A stretch of DNA of 64,000 nucleotides from Allobosea robiniae. GTDB taxonomy: Bacteria > Pseudomonadota > Alphaproteobacteria > Rhizobiales > Beijerinckiaceae. Shown here piece after piece: positions 37,631 to 46,906 of the stretch. Within the stretch, counting starts at the first letter, position 1. The number at the start of each line of letters is the position of its first letter. A program made the position numbers and the translations under genes. Location of the stretch: NCBI RefSeq assembly GCF_900102525.1, contig NZ_FNBZ01000004.1:372001-436000 (forward strand). The letters are read 5' to 3'. The notes beneath the pieces are model-generated. The model searched no databases and was not told the DNA's origin. It was given only the letters and a program-made list of their open reading frames with translations.

Positions 37631-38352
37631 TCCTCTTCCCCGCGATCGACCTGAAGGAAGGCCGCTGCGTCCGGCTGAAGCAGGGCGACATGGCGCAGGC
37701 CACGGTCTTCAACGACGACCCGGCCGCGCAGGCCGCCGATTTCGAGGCGCAAGGCTTCCAGTGGCTGCATGTCGTCGATCTCGACGGCGCCTTCGCCGGC
37801 AAGCCGATGAATGCGGCGGCCGTTGAGGCGATCTTGCAGCGCGTCGAATTTCCGGTGCAGCTCGGCGGCGGCATCCGCGACATGAAGACGGTCGCCGGCT
37901 GGCTCGAAAAGGGCATCCGCCGCGTCATCATCGGCACGGCGGCGGTGCGTGATCCCGGCTTCGTGCGCGAGGCGGCAAAGGCCTTTCCAGGGCAGGTCGC
38001 GGTTGGAATCGACGCGCGAGACGGCTTCGTGGCTGTGGAAGGCTGGGCCGAGACCTCCTCGCTGGCGGCTGCCGATCTCGGCCGGCGCTTCGAGGATGCC
38101 GGCGTCGCCGCTATCGTCTACACCGACATCGCCCGCGACGGCATGCTCCAAGGCATCAACTGGGAGGGCACGATCGCGCTCGCCCAGGCCGTCTCAATTC
38201 CGGTGATCGCCTCCGGAGGGCTGGCCTCGATGGCCGATATCGAGCGGCTCTGCGCCGATGATGCCGCGATCCTCGAAGGTGCGATCACGGGCCGGGCGCT
38301 CTATGACGGGCGCATCGATCCGGCGGCGGCGCTGAAGCGGCTGGCGGCGTAA
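37627..38352 (+). CDS. hisA: ProFAR isomerase
   Basis: A 241-residue TIM barrel acting just before the HisH/HisF step. The N-terminal acid is in [13 protein letters not shown] and the C-terminal acid in [12 protein letters not shown]; phosphate loops are QLGGGIRD and ASGGLA. It overlaps hisH by four bases. It is followed by a short palindrome and an antisense gene before hisF resumes on the plus strand. Confidence 0.97.
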   Translation: MILFPAIDLKEGRCVRLKQGDMAQATVFNDDPAAQAADFEAQGFQWLHVVDLDGAFAGKPMNAAAVEAILQRVEFPVQLGGGIRDMKTVAGWLEKGIRRVIIGTAAVRDPGFVREAAKAFPGQVAVGIDARDGFVAVEGWAETSSLAAADLGRRFEDAGVAAIVYTDIARDGMLQGINWEGTIALAQAVSIPVIASGGLASMADIERLCADDAAILEGAITGRALYDGRIDPAAALKRLAA

Positions 38353-38364
38353 TTTTCATTCCAC

Positions 38365-38409
38365 GCAGGTCATCCCAGGAAAGCGAAGCGCAGACCCGGG
38401 ATGACTGCG
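38365..38409. repeat. dispersed intergenic palindrome, copy 4 (short form)
   Basis: A single palindrome of about 45 bases (GCAGGTCATCCCAGG / CCCGGGATGACTGC with an AAGCGAAGCGCAGA centre) between convergent hisA and the PheC-like gene. It is the half-length version of the elements at 25473 and 33551. Confidence 0.75.
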
Positions 38410-38422
38410 GAGTGGTTGTCGA

Positions 38423-39223
38423 TCAGCGCACGAACTGGTCGTAGATCTTCGCGAATTCGCCGGTGGCCTTGGCGAGGTGCAGCCACTGGTCGACGAAGCC
38501 CTTGAAGGTCGCGTCGCCGCGCGGAAGCATGTAGCCCATCTCGCCATATTGCAGAGGCTCGTCGGGATTGACGGCGCAGAGGCCGGGCTTGGCCTTCTCC
38601 TGCACCTTCACCTCGATCGACTCGGCGATCATCAGGTCGGCCTTGCCCGCGAGGATCTCGTTGAAGATCGTGACGTTGTCCGGGAAGACCTCGATCTTGG
38701 CATGCTTGAAATTGGCGCGCACGAAGCGCTCGTTGGTGCCGCCGGGATTGACGATGACGCGGGTCTCCGGCTTGTCGATATCGGCGACCGTCTGGAATTT
38801 CGCCTTGTCCGCACAGCGCACGATCGGCGCCTTGCCGTTGACGAGATAGGGCGAGGAGAAGAACACCTTCTTCTGCCGGTCGAGCGTCACCGAGATGCCG
38901 CCCATCGCGACGTCGCATTTGCCCGAGCCCATATCGGTGAGGAGATCGGCCCATTTCGTCTGGACGAACTTGGCCTCGACGCCGAGCGCCTTGGCGAGCG
39001 ATTTCGCCAGCTCGATGTCGATGCCCTCGAAGGAGCCGTCCTTCGCCAGGGTGAAGGGCTTGTAGTCGCCGGTGGTGCAGACCTGCAGCGCGCCGCGGCT
39101 CTGGACGGTGTCGAGCAGGCTCGGCGCGGTTTGCGCCCGCGCGCCCGAGGCGACGACAGCGGTAACGGCAAAAGCCAGCCCGGCCGCGACGCCAGCCCGG
39201 CGAATCATCGATGCAATAGCCAT
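38423..39223 (-). CDS. PheC-like periplasmic cyclohexadienyl dehydratase / amino-acid-binding fold
   Basis: A 266-residue exported protein (signal peptide cleaved near GARAQ) with the family 3 solute-binding fold. Several stretches match cyclohexadienyl dehydratase (PheC) rather than amino-acid binding proteins: [63 protein letters not shown] and [10 protein letters not shown]. Glu165 in GGTNE aligns with the glutamate I recall as the general acid in PheC. It would convert prephenate to phenylpyruvate in the periplasm. No permease or ATPase is adjacent, which supports the enzyme over a transporter. It lies antisense between hisA and hisF. Confidence 0.75.
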   Translation of the reverse strand: MAIASMIRRAGVAAGLAFAVTAVVASGARAQTAPSLLDTVQSRGALQVCTTGDYKPFTLAKDGSFEGIDIELAKSLAKALGVEAKFVQTKWADLLTDMGSGKCDVAMGGISVTLDRQKKVFFSSPYLVNGKAPIVRCADKAKFQTVADIDKPETRVIVNPGGTNERFVRANFKHAKIEVFPDNVTIFNEILAGKADLMIAESIEVKVQEKAKPGLCAVNPDEPLQYGEMGYMLPRGDATFKGFVDQWLHLAKATGEFAKIYDQFVR

Positions 39224-39322
39224 GGAACTCCCCTCTTTGGACTGCTATCAGTCGCCGCCAGCAGAGCAGGGTTGCGGTTCGCGATCAATCCACCCTGCGC
39301 CCGCAGGACCGCGTTGCCGCCG

Positions 39323-40087
39323 ATGACCCTGAAGACCCGCATCATCCCCTGCCTCGACGTCAAGGACGGCCGCGTCGTCAAGGGCGTCAAGTTCCTCGAT
39401 CTCGTCGATGCCGGCGATCCCGTCGAGGCCGCCAAAGCCTATGACGCGGCCGGCGCCGACGAGCTCTGCTTCCTCGACATCACCGCGAGCCACGAGGATC
39501 GCGGCATCCTGTTCGACGTGGTCACCCGCACGGCCGAAGCCTGCTTCATGCCGCTCACCGTCGGCGGCGGCGTGCGCAAGGTCGAGGATATCCGGGCGCT
39601 GCTGCTCGCGGGCGCCGACAAGGTCTCGATCAACACCGCCGCCGTGACCAACCGCCAGTTCGTCAAGGAAGCGGCCGAGAAATTCGGCGCGCAATGCATC
39701 ACGGTCGCGATCGACGCCAAGCAGGTGACGCCCGGCCGCTGGGAGATCTTCACCCATGGCGGGCGCAACGCCACCGGCATCGAGGCCGTCGCCTTCGCCC
39801 GCGAGGTCGTCTCGCTCGGTGCCGGCGAATTGCTGGTCACCTCGATGGACCGCGACGGCACCAAGGTCGGCTACGATCTCGGCCTGACGCGGGCGATCGC
39901 GGATGCGGTCCCGGTCCCGGTGATCGCGTCGGGCGGCGTCGGCGATCTCGACGATCTCGTCGCCGGCGTCGCGCAAGGCCATGCCTCGGCGGTGCTGGCC
40001 GCCTCGATCTTCCATTTCGGCACCTACACGATCGGCCAGGCCAAGGCACATATGGCGGAAGCCGGCCTCCGGATGAGGCAGGACTGA
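39323..40087 (+). CDS. hisF: imidazole glycerol phosphate synthase cyclase subunit
   Basis: A 254-residue TIM barrel that closes the imidazole ring with ammonia from HisH. The catalytic acids are in [14 protein letters not shown] and [13 protein letters not shown]; the phosphate loops are VGGGVRK and ASGGVGD. ATG 39323 is the conserved start; upstream open codons are antisense to the PheC-like gene. It is one base from hisE. Confidence 0.97.
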   Translation: MTLKTRIIPCLDVKDGRVVKGVKFLDLVDAGDPVEAAKAYDAAGADELCFLDITASHEDRGILFDVVTRTAEACFMPLTVGGGVRKVEDIRALLLAGADKVSINTAAVTNRQFVKEAAEKFGAQCITVAIDAKQVTPGRWEIFTHGGRNATGIEAVAFAREVVSLGAGELLVTSMDRDGTKVGYDLGLTRAIADAVPVPVIASGGVGDLDDLVAGVAQGHASAVLAASIFHFGTYTIGQAKAHMAEAGLRMRQD

Positions 40088-40088
40088 G

Positions 40089-40409
40089 ATGGCTGGCTTC
40101 ACCCTCTCCGATCTCGAAGCCCGCATCGCCGAGCGCGCCGCCGCCTCGCCCGAGGAATCCTGGACGGCGAAGCTGCTCGCCGCCGGGCCCGAGCGCGCGG
40201 CCAAGAAATTCGGCGAAGAGGCGGTCGAGGCCGTCATCGCCGCCGTGAAGGGCGACCGCGCCGAGCTGATCGCCGAAAGCGCGGACGTGCTCTATCATCT
40301 TTTGGTCGTGCTCAAGTCGCGCGATGTTGCATTGCGGGACGTCTTGAGCCAGCTTGAAACTCGCACGGCCCGCTCCGGACTGGCGGAAAAGGCGGCCAGA
40401 CCCCGGTAA
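40089..40409 (+). CDS. hisE: phosphoribosyl-ATP pyrophosphatase
   Basis: A 106-residue MazG-like all-helical enzyme for the second step of histidine synthesis. Metal-binding motifs are [14 protein letters not shown] and [15 protein letters not shown]. It is monofunctional (HisI is separate and not in the window). It lies one base after hisF and 49 bases before coaA. Confidence 0.96.
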   Translation: MAGFTLSDLEARIAERAAASPEESWTAKLLAAGPERAAKKFGEEAVEAVIAAVKGDRAELIAESADVLYHLLVVLKSRDVALRDVLSQLETRTARSGLAEKAARPR

Positions 40410-40458
40410 TCAGCCGGTTTAAGTTGCGTGAGGACGGACCTCGCAGGATGACCCTCCC

Positions 40459-41463
40459 TTGAACCTCGAAGCCTGGATTGCGGGCCGCGTCATGGACCAG
40501 CGCCTCATCCCGACACCGGAGCGCGACCTGGTCTCGCCCTATCGCCTGTTCTCGCGCGACGAGTGGGCCCATCTGCGCGCCGACCAGCCGCTGACGCTCT
40601 CGGTCGACGACCTGACCAAGCTGCAATCGATCAACGATCCGATCTCGCTCGACGAGATCGTCGCGATCTACCTGCCGCTGTCGCGGCTGCTCTCGCTCTA
40701 TGTCGCGGCGACGCAAGGGCTGTTCAAGGCGACGCAGCGCTTCCTGATGGCCGAGTCCGAGCCGAAGGTACCCTATGTCATCGGCGTCGCCGGCTCGGTC
40801 GCGGTCGGCAAGTCGACCACGGCGCGCGTGCTCAAGGCGCTGCTCTCGCGCTGGCCGAACACGCCCAAGGTCGAACTCGTCACCACCGACGGTTTCCTCC
40901 TGCCCAATGCCGAGCTGGAGCGGCGCGGGCTGATGCAGCGCAAGGGCTTCCCGGAGAGCTATGACGGCGCGGCGATCCTGCGCTTCCTCTCGGACGTCAA
41001 GGCCGGCAAGCCGCGGGTGAGCGCGCCGGTCTATTCGCACCTCGTCTACGACGTCGTGCCAGGCGAGACGGTGACGGTCGAGCGGCCGGACATCCTGATC
41101 CTCGAAGGACTGAACGTCCTGCAGCCGAGCCGGATGCCCAAGGACGGCACCGTCATCCCCTTCGTCTCCGATTATTTCGACTTCTCGGTCTATCTCGATG
41201 CCGACGAGAACGACCTGCATCGCTGGTATGTCAACCGCTTCATGACGCTGCGCCAGACGGCCTTCCGCGACCCGCGCTCGTTCTTCCGCAAATATGCAGA
41301 GATCGGCGAGGAGGAGGCGCTCGCCATCGCCGAGAAGCTCTGGACCGGGATCAACCTGCCGAACCTCCAGGACAACATCCTGCCGACCCGCCAGCGCGCC
41401 AGCCTGATCCTGACCAAGGGCGCGAGCCATCGCATCCAGCAGGTCGCGCTGCGACGGCTTTGA
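40459..41463 (+). CDS. coaA: pantothenate kinase type I
   Basis: A 334-residue P-loop kinase for the first step of CoA synthesis. The P-loop is [15 protein letters not shown]; other anchors are [22 protein letters not shown] and LEGLNVLQ. I list the TTG at 40459 (AGGA upstream), giving an N-terminus of rhizobial length; ATG 40492 is an alternative, 11 codons shorter. It follows hisE, as in other Rhizobiales. With coaBC at 16.9 kb, two CoA-pathway loci occur in this window. Confidence 0.94.
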   Translation: MNLEAWIAGRVMDQRLIPTPERDLVSPYRLFSRDEWAHLRADQPLTLSVDDLTKLQSINDPISLDEIVAIYLPLSRLLSLYVAATQGLFKATQRFLMAESEPKVPYVIGVAGSVAVGKSTTARVLKALLSRWPNTPKVELVTTDGFLLPNAELERRGLMQRKGFPESYDGAAILRFLSDVKAGKPRVSAPVYSHLVYDVVPGETVTVERPDILILEGLNVLQPSRMPKDGTVIPFVSDYFDFSVYLDADENDLHRWYVNRFMTLRQTAFRDPRSFFRKYAEIGEEEALAIAEKLWTGINLPNLQDNILPTRQRASLILTKGASHRIQQVALRRL

Positions 41464-41909
41464 TGGAAGCCTTCGGCGCGCTCGCCGCCATGGCGGGCGC
41501 GGCCTTCGTCGCCGCGACCCTGCTGCCGGCGCAATCGGAAGCGGTCTTCGTCGGACTGCTCGCGGCGAAAAGCGTCGATCCGCTCGCGTTGTTCCTGACC
41601 GCGAGTCTCGCGAACACCGCCGGTTCGATCCTGAACTGGTGGCTCGGCCGATTGATCGCGCGCCATGGCGTCGACAGGTTGCCGGCGCGCCTGCGGCCCG
41701 ATCCGAAGCGCTTCGTCCAGGCGCAGGACCTGTTCGCCCGATTCGGCTGGCCGTCCCTGCTGCTCGCCTGGCTGCCGCTGGTCGGCGACCCCCTGACCTT
41801 CGCGGCGGGCACCCTGAACTATCCGTTCTGGCGTTTCACCGTCCTCGTCCTGATCGGCAAGGCCGGGCGCTACGCGGCACTCTGGGCGGGTTGGGCCAGT
41901 CTCGCCTGA
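41463..41909 (+). CDS. YqaA family membrane protein (SNARE-associated/DedA-like)
   Basis: A 148-residue membrane protein related to the DedA/SNARE-associated superfamily. Hallmarks are the acidic EAVFVGLL helix, the GSILNWWLGRL segment and the re-entrant-like LLLAWLPLVGDPLTFAAG. The ATG overlaps the coaA stop (TGATG). DedA-type proteins handle lipid carriers or membrane homeostasis; the substrate here is unknown. Confidence 0.85.
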   Translation: MEAFGALAAMAGAAFVAATLLPAQSEAVFVGLLAAKSVDPLALFLTASLANTAGSILNWWLGRLIARHGVDRLPARLRPDPKRFVQAQDLFARFGWPSLLLAWLPLVGDPLTFAAGTLNYPFWRFTVLVLIGKAGRYAALWAGWASLA

Positions 41910-41929
41910 ACCGGGCGCCACCTCGACGA

Positions 41930-41964
41930 CGCCTCCGGCATGTGGCTCCGCCATCCCGGAGGCG
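41930..41964 (+). terminator. hairpin after coaA-yqaA
   Basis: A 9-bp perfect stem (CGCCTCCGG / CCGGAGGCG) around a 17-base loop, 20 bases past the yqaA stop. No T-run follows, so termination is only a suggestion. Confidence 0.3.
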
Positions 41965-42034
41965 CACAGCCGGCATTTGCGAAACCAGCCGGGCCGGGCT
42001 ACCAGCGAAGACGTCCGTTCAAGGAGATTTGACT

Positions 42035-42385
42035 ATGAGCATTCAGCGTATCGGCGTCGGCCCGCGTATGTCCAAGGCCGTCGTGCATGGCAACACCGTC
42101 TATCTGGCCGGCCAGGTCTGCGACAAGGCAGCGGGCAAGAGCGTCGGCGAGCAGACCCAGGAAATCCTCGGCATCATCGACGGCCTCCTGGCCGAGGCCG
42201 GCACCGACAAGACGAAGCTGCTGATGGTCAACATCTGGCTCTCCGACATCTCGACCTTCGCCGAGATGAACGCCGTCTGGGACAAGTGGGTCGTCGCCGG
42301 CTCCACGCCGGGCCGCGCCACGGTCGAGGCCAAGCTCGCCGCGCCGCAGTTCACGGTCGAGATCGCGGTCATCGCCGCCAAGTAA
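42035..42385 (+). CDS. RidA family (YjgF/YER057c/UK114) protein
   Basis: A 116-residue member of the RidA family of imine deaminases, which clear reactive 2-aminoacrylate and similar intermediates. The diagnostic arginine is in STPGRATVEAKLA, followed by QFTVEIAVIAAK. ATG 42035 has AAGGAG eight bases upstream. Some members of this form act outside the strict RidA enzyme class, so activity is inferred. It stands as a single unit closed by a strong terminator. Confidence 0.9.
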   Translation: MSIQRIGVGPRMSKAVVHGNTVYLAGQVCDKAAGKSVGEQTQEILGIIDGLLAEAGTDKTKLLMVNIWLSDISTFAEMNAVWDKWVVAGSTPGRATVEAKLAAPQFTVEIAVIAAK

Positions 42386-42393
42386 GCCATCCC

Positions 42394-42433
42394 GGAACGC
42401 CGCGCGCCCACCCGGGCGCGCGGCGTTCCCTTT
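42394..42433 (+). terminator. strong intrinsic terminator after the RidA gene
   Basis: A perfect 16-bp stem (GGAACGCCGCGCGCCC / GGGCGCGCGGCGTTCC) with a 4-base loop, followed by CTTTC, starts eight bases after the stop codon. It is the longest perfect hairpin I found in the window. Confidence 0.85.
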
Positions 42434-42525
42434 CACCGGACCGGAGCGGGGAGGCAACCATCAGCCAGACCGACCAGATCGCTCCGCTTCTCGCCCGCGT
42501 CGCCGGGCGCAGCGGCATCGCGCCA

Positions 42526-43848
42526 ATGGCTCTGGCAGCGATGATCGCGGATTGGCTGCGCCGTCCCGGCTCCAGCCCGCCGAGCGAAAACCTGCTCGAC
42601 CGCAAGGCAGCCGACTTTGCTGCGTTGGTGAAGCGCCTTGCGACGCCGCTGGGCGACGCGGAGATTCGGCGGCTGCGGAGCGAGGCGGCAGGCGCCATCG
42701 CCACGGGCCGCTTCGCCGAAGCCGACAAGAGCCTCGCCGAAGCCGAACTGCATGCCATCGGCGGCTCCACCGACCTGTCGGCTCTGCCGCTCGAACGCCG
42801 GCTGCTGATCGGCGAGAACCGCGCCGACCGGGCCGCGCTCAGCTTCCTGCGCACGACGGCCGAGGCCTATCGCGAAGCTGCCGCCCGCTATGGCGAGGCC
42901 TCCGCCCTGATCGGCCTCGCCGCTATCGACCGCAGCCGCGACGCCGCACTGGACCAGGCGAAAGCCATGGCCCGGATCAGCGAGGATTTCGGCGGACGCG
43001 AGGGCTATGACGCCGCCATAGCCACCCTGCGCCGATTGCTCGAAGGGCTGGACAGCCTGAGCGATACCGTCGCCTTCGCCGGAGCTCAGGAAGCGCTGGC
43101 CACCGCGCTCGACAGGCTCGCCGGACTCAGCGGCGACAGCAAGCTGCTCAACGAGGCTCTCGTCCATTGCCGGGCCGGGCTGGAGGATCTGCGCCATGAC
43201 GAGGCGCCGGCGCTCTGGCGCGCCCTCAAGCTGCGCTTCGGCCGGCTCGCCGTGAATCTCGGCATTTCACAGAAGGACGACAACCTGCTGGAGGAGGCGG
43301 TCGCCACCTACGCCACCGCGCTCGCGGTCTGGAAGCGCAGCGACGACGAGGCCCGCTGGCTCGAAGCGGAGCACATGATTTCGCGTGCGCGCGCCACGCT
43401 CGGCGGACGCCGCAGCGACCTCGCCCTGCTCGAACGCGCCTTCAACGGGCTCAACCGCGTCTCCCAGGCGATCGATCGCAGCCGCGATCCCATGCGCTGG
43501 GCCGAGCTCCAGAACCAGATGGGCGGCGTGCTGGCCTCGATGGGCGAGCGCTACAGCGAGCCCGTCGTGATCGAGGAGGCGATCGCCGCCTTCGCCGCCG
43601 CGCTGGAGGAATATCGCCAGGAGCGCGCGCCGCTGCTCTGGGCGCAGACACGGGCCAACCAGGCCGAAGCCATGCTCCAGCTCGCGCGCCGCAACAAGGA
43701 CAAGCCCCTGGCCCAGCAGGCGCTCGCCCAGTTGATGGCGGCAACCGAAGCCGCTCGACAGGCCGCAAACGGCACCGTGGTCGCCGCCGATCTGCAGAAG
43801 CGGCTCGGGGCCGCCGGCGCGCTCGCGACCAAACTGATCGCCGGCTGA
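42526..43848 (+). CDS. hypothetical TPR-like helical-repeat protein
   Basis: A 440-residue (or 462, see below) protein rich in alanine, leucine and glutamate with helical-hairpin repeats of about 45-50 residues from residue 130 on, for example EEAVATYATALAVWKRSDDE and EEAIAAFAAALEEYRQERAP. These resemble TPR-type repeats of Rhizobiales proteins. It has no signal peptide or membrane segment. The first ATG is 42526, but it has no ribosome-binding site, whereas GGGGAGG lies five bases before an in-frame ATC at 42460; a non-AUG start is possible. It is flanked by a terminator and a convergent aminotransferase. No function assigned. Confidence 0.72.
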   Translation: MALAAMIADWLRRPGSSPPSENLLDRKAADFAALVKRLATPLGDAEIRRLRSEAAGAIATGRFAEADKSLAEAELHAIGGSTDLSALPLERRLLIGENRADRAALSFLRTTAEAYREAAARYGEASALIGLAAIDRSRDAALDQAKAMARISEDFGGREGYDAAIATLRRLLEGLDSLSDTVAFAGAQEALATALDRLAGLSGDSKLLNEALVHCRAGLEDLRHDEAPALWRALKLRFGRLAVNLGISQKDDNLLEEAVATYATALAVWKRSDDEARWLEAEHMISRARATLGGRRSDLALLERAFNGLNRVSQAIDRSRDPMRWAELQNQMGGVLASMGERYSEPVVIEEAIAAFAAALEEYRQERAPLLWAQTRANQAEAMLQLARRNKDKPLAQQALAQLMAATEAARQAANGTVVAADLQKRLGAAGALATKLIAG

Positions 43849-43866
43849 TTCAGCCGATCCTCTGCC

Positions 43867-45015
43867 TCAGCGCGGGCGGCGCGCCGCCAGCCGCTCCAGC
43901 GCGGCATCGAGCGTCGCGTCGCGCTTGGCAAAGCAGAAGCGGACGACGTTCTTGACCGCGCCCTCGGCATAGAAGGCGCTGACCGGAATCGCGGCGACGC
44001 CATTCTCGGTCACCAGACGGCGGCAGAAATCGACGTCGTCGCTTTCGCCGAGCGGAGCGATGTCGACATTGAGGAAATAGGTACCGGCGCTCGGCAGCAC
44101 CGCGAAGCCGAGATCGCGCAGGCCGGCGGCGAAACGATCGCGCGAGCGCTGGAAATCGGCGCGCATGCCCTCGTAATAGCCGTCCTCCTTGCCGAGACCG
44201 AAGGCCACCGCGGCCTGCAGGTTCGGCGGCGTCGTGAAGGTGAGAAACTGATGCGCCTTGGAGAGCACGCGCATGATCGCCGGCGCCGCCATGACGAGCC
44301 CGACCTTCCAGCCAGTCAGCGAGAAGATCTTGCCGGCCGAGGAGATCTTGACGGTGCGCTCGCGCATGTCGGGGCGCCCGAGCACCGAGGCATGGCGGTG
44401 CCCGTCGAACACCACATGCTCCCAGACCTCGTCGCAGATCGCGATCGCATCATGGCGGACGCAGAAATCGGCGAGAAGGTCGAGATCAGCCTTGCCGAAG
44501 ATCGTCGCCGTCGGGTTCAGCGGATTGTTGAACAGCACGACCTTCGTCTTCGGCGAGAAGGCCCTGGCCAGCGCTTCCTCGGTCAGGCCGAAATGCGGCG
44601 GGGTCAGCGTGACGAATTTGGGGATGCCGCCAGCGCGCCGCACCAGCGGCAGATAGGCGTCGTACATCGGCTCGAACAGCACGACCTCGTCGCCCGGCGT
44701 GATCAGAGCCATCAATGCGCCGGCGATGGCTTCGGTCGCGCCCGAGGTCACCATGATCTCGCTGTTCGGATCGAGATCGAGCCCCTGCCAATGCTTGTAA
44801 TGCTTGGCCGCCGCTTCGCGCAGTTCGGGCAGGCCCATCATCGGCGGATACTGGTTCCAGCCGTCGACGACTGCTTCAGCCGCCTTCCGGCGGACATCGA
44901 GCGGGCCCGGATCGTCCGGGAAGCCCTGTCCGAGATTGACCGCGCCGGTCTCGCGGGCGAGCTGCGACATCACCTCGAAAACGGTGGTGGGAAGGGCGGA
45001 GAGGATCGGATTCAT
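43867..45015 (-). CDS. class I/II PLP aminotransferase (YbdL/kynurenine type)
   Basis: A 382-residue fold-type I aminotransferase. The PLP lysine is in SSAGKIFSLTGWKVG, the PLP-ring residues in NPLNPTATIF and CDEVWEHVVFDG, and the substrate arginine in VRFCFAKR. The start GAVNLGQGFPDDPGP is typical of methionine/kynurenine-glutamine transaminases such as YbdL. It converges on the TPR-like gene with an 18-base gap. The exact substrate is not determined. Confidence 0.88.
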   Translation of the reverse strand: MNPILSALPTTVFEVMSQLARETGAVNLGQGFPDDPGPLDVRRKAAEAVVDGWNQYPPMMGLPELREAAAKHYKHWQGLDLDPNSEIMVTSGATEAIAGALMALITPGDEVVLFEPMYDAYLPLVRRAGGIPKFVTLTPPHFGLTEEALARAFSPKTKVVLFNNPLNPTATIFGKADLDLLADFCVRHDAIAICDEVWEHVVFDGHRHASVLGRPDMRERTVKISSAGKIFSLTGWKVGLVMAAPAIMRVLSKAHQFLTFTTPPNLQAAVAFGLGKEDGYYEGMRADFQRSRDRFAAGLRDLGFAVLPSAGTYFLNVDIAPLGESDDVDFCRRLVTENGVAAIPVSAFYAEGAVKNVVRFCFAKRDATLDAALERLAARRPR

Positions 45016-45123
45016 CGCGGTCGGATCGGCTCGGCAAGGGCAGGAGCCTTGGCTGTAGCACGCCGTAAAGGGCCGTGCATCCAGTCGGCAGCCGGCTTCA
45101 AAGGTCCGGCGAAAAATAGCGAA

Positions 45124-45161
45124 TGATGAATGTTGACATTCGTCAGTGATCAGTGTCTATT
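45124..45161 (+). promoter_or_regulatory. cobQ promoter with overlapping TetR-type operator
   Basis: The dyad TGATGAAT-N6-ATTCGTCA (45124-45145) spans a -35 box TTGACA (45133-45138), followed after 17 bases by TCTATT (45156-45161). The same dyad, with one base changed (TGACGAAT), occurs at 46907-46928 before the tetR gene downstream of cobQ. The overlap suggests repression of cobQ by that regulator. Confidence 0.65.
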
Positions 45162-45169
45162 GGATTTCA

Positions 45170-45238
45170 GCCGGTCCTCGGCGGACGCCTGTTGCGACTT
45201 CGCCCCTTTGGCGCAGCAGGATGCCGCAGAAGACCGGC
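45170..45238 (+). promoter_or_regulatory. structured 5' leader of cobQ
   Basis: Downstream of the predicted promoter, the leader can form a long interrupted stem: GCCGGTC (45170-45176) with GACCGGC (45232-45238), CGGC (45179-45182) with GCCG (45223-45226), and CCTGTTGCG (45188-45196) with CGCAGCAGG (45212-45220, one G-U). Further hairpins (GGAGG/CCTCC and GCGGCG/CGCCGC) lie between it and the start codon. I could not match the conserved blocks of the cobalamin riboswitch. It could be a variant riboswitch, a protein-binding leader or fortuitous GC-rich pairing. Confidence 0.45.
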
Positions 45239-45324
45239 GAACCTTGTCAGGAGGGTGCAAGCGCCTCCCGCGGCGCTCGCCGCCGCTGCTTTCCGCACGT
45301 GTGCAAACCGCGCTAAGCAGACGC

Positions 45325-46806
45325 ATGGCCCGCTCCCCCGCTCCCGCGATCATGATTCTCGGCACCGGCTCCAATGTCGGGAAGTCGCTGATCGTCGCCG
45401 GCTTGTGCCGGCTCTTCGCCAATCGCGGGCTGAAGGTGCGACCGTTCAAGCCGCAGAACATGTCGAACAATGCCGCAGCGACCGGCGCCGGCGAGATCGG
45501 CCGGGCGCAGGCCTTGCAGGCGCGTGCTGCCCGGATCGCTCCGCATCCCGACATGAACCCGGTTCTGCTCAAGCCCGAGGGCGAGCAGGGCAGCCAGATC
45601 ATCCTGCAAGGCCGCGTCGCCGGCCGCCTCTCCTCACGCGATTTCGCCCGGCGCGGCGATTTCATGCCGCAAGTGCTCGACAGTTTTGCGCGCTTGAGCG
45701 ACGGCGCCGATCTCGTCATCGTCGAAGGCGCGGGATCGCCGGCCGAGACGAACCTGCGCGCCCGCGATATCGCCAATCTCGGCTTCGCCCGCGCTGCCGA
45801 CGTCCCGGCCGTGCTGATCGGCGATATCGACCGCGGCGGCGTCATCGCGAGCCTTGTCGGCACCCATGCCGTGCTCGATTCCGAAGACAGGGCGATGATC
45901 CGCGCTTTTGCGATAAACCGCTTCCGGGGCGCCGTCGAACTGTTCGCGCCCGGCGTCGCGACGATCGAGCGGGCCACGGGCTGGCCCAGCCTCGGCGTCG
46001 TGCCCTGGTTCGCCGATGCCGCCCGGCTGCCGGCCGAGGATGGGCTCGACATCCGCTCGGGCCGGAAAGCGGGAGCCCGGATCAGGATCGCCGTGCCGGT
46101 CTTGCCGGGCATCGCCAATTTCGACGATCTCGACCCGCTCAAGCTGGAGGCGGATGTCGACCTCGCCATGACCGGGCCTGGCCAGCCTTTGCCGGGGGAT
46201 GCCGATCTCGTCATCCTGCCGGGCTCCAAGACCACGCTGCGCGACCTCGCGGCGCTGCGCCGGGAAGGCTGGGACATCGATATCCTCGCGCATCGCCGCC
46301 GCGGCGGGCGCGTGCTCGGACTCTGCGGCGGTTACCAGATGCTCGGCCGGGTCGTGCGCGATCCGCTCGGGCTGGAAGGGCCGCCCGGAGAGGCGCCCGG
46401 CCTCGGGCTGCTCGATGTCGAGACCACGCTCGACGCCGACAAGACCGTCCGCGAAGTCGATTTCGTCGATGCCGCGAGCGCTGCCGAAGGCCGTGCCTAT
46501 GAAATCCATCTCGGCCGGACCGAGGGCCTCGACACGGCCCGCGCGCCCTTCCGGGTCGAGGGCCGCGCGGAGGGTGCCGCGAGCCCGGACGGGCGGGTCG
46601 TCGGCAGCTACCTGCATGGCATCTTTGCTTCGGACGCGGTGCGCAGCGCCTGGTTGGCAGCCGTCGACAAGGAGCGAGGTGCGTCGGCGCTGCTCTATGA
46701 AGATGCGGTCGAAGCGACGCTCGATGCGCTCGCAGCGCATCTGGACAGGCATTTCGACACGGAAACCCTGCTCAAGCTCGCCCGGACGCGTATTTCCGCT
46801 GGGTAA
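45325..46806 (+). CDS. cobQ: cobyric acid synthase
   Basis: A 493-residue enzyme that amidates four side chains of adenosylcobyrinic a,c-diamide in cobalamin synthesis. It has the dethiobiotin-synthetase-like ATPase domain ([17 protein letters not shown], then [13 protein letters not shown]) and a class I-like glutaminase with the nucleophile in [11 protein letters not shown] and the late histidine in [12 protein letters not shown] 45325 begins the conserved core; upstream codons are leader. No other cob gene is adjacent, so it is an isolated pathway gene placed before a tetR gene. Confidence 0.96.
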   Translation: MARSPAPAIMILGTGSNVGKSLIVAGLCRLFANRGLKVRPFKPQNMSNNAAATGAGEIGRAQALQARAARIAPHPDMNPVLLKPEGEQGSQIILQGRVAGRLSSRDFARRGDFMPQVLDSFARLSDGADLVIVEGAGSPAETNLRARDIANLGFARAADVPAVLIGDIDRGGVIASLVGTHAVLDSEDRAMIRAFAINRFRGAVELFAPGVATIERATGWPSLGVVPWFADAARLPAEDGLDIRSGRKAGARIRIAVPVLPGIANFDDLDPLKLEADVDLAMTGPGQPLPGDADLVILPGSKTTLRDLAALRREGWDIDILAHRRRGGRVLGLCGGYQMLGRVVRDPLGLEGPPGEAPGLGLLDVETTLDADKTVREVDFVDAASAAEGRAYEIHLGRTEGLDTARAPFRVEGRAEGAASPDGRVVGSYLHGIFASDAVRSAWLAAVDKERGASALLYEDAVEATLDALAAHLDRHFDTETLLKLARTRISAG

Positions 46807-46906
46807 GCGATTTCGGGAACTTCGGCTGCCTTCGCCTGTTCTCCCGGCGCAGCTTCACGGGAGGATTGATGCACATCAAGGCAAAAGTCTTTATTCGCCA
46901 TTATGT

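Noticed and set aside
38423..39223. ABC-type amino-acid importer at the his locus
   Set aside because: Only the binding-protein-like gene is present, without permease or ATPase, and its motifs fit PheC better.
45162..45324. Cobalamin riboswitch upstream of cobQ
   Set aside because: I looked for the conserved core and the AGxCAGGAgACC-type box and found only a partial, displaced likeness (GCAGGATGCCG, then GACCGGC). Reported instead as an unassigned structured leader.
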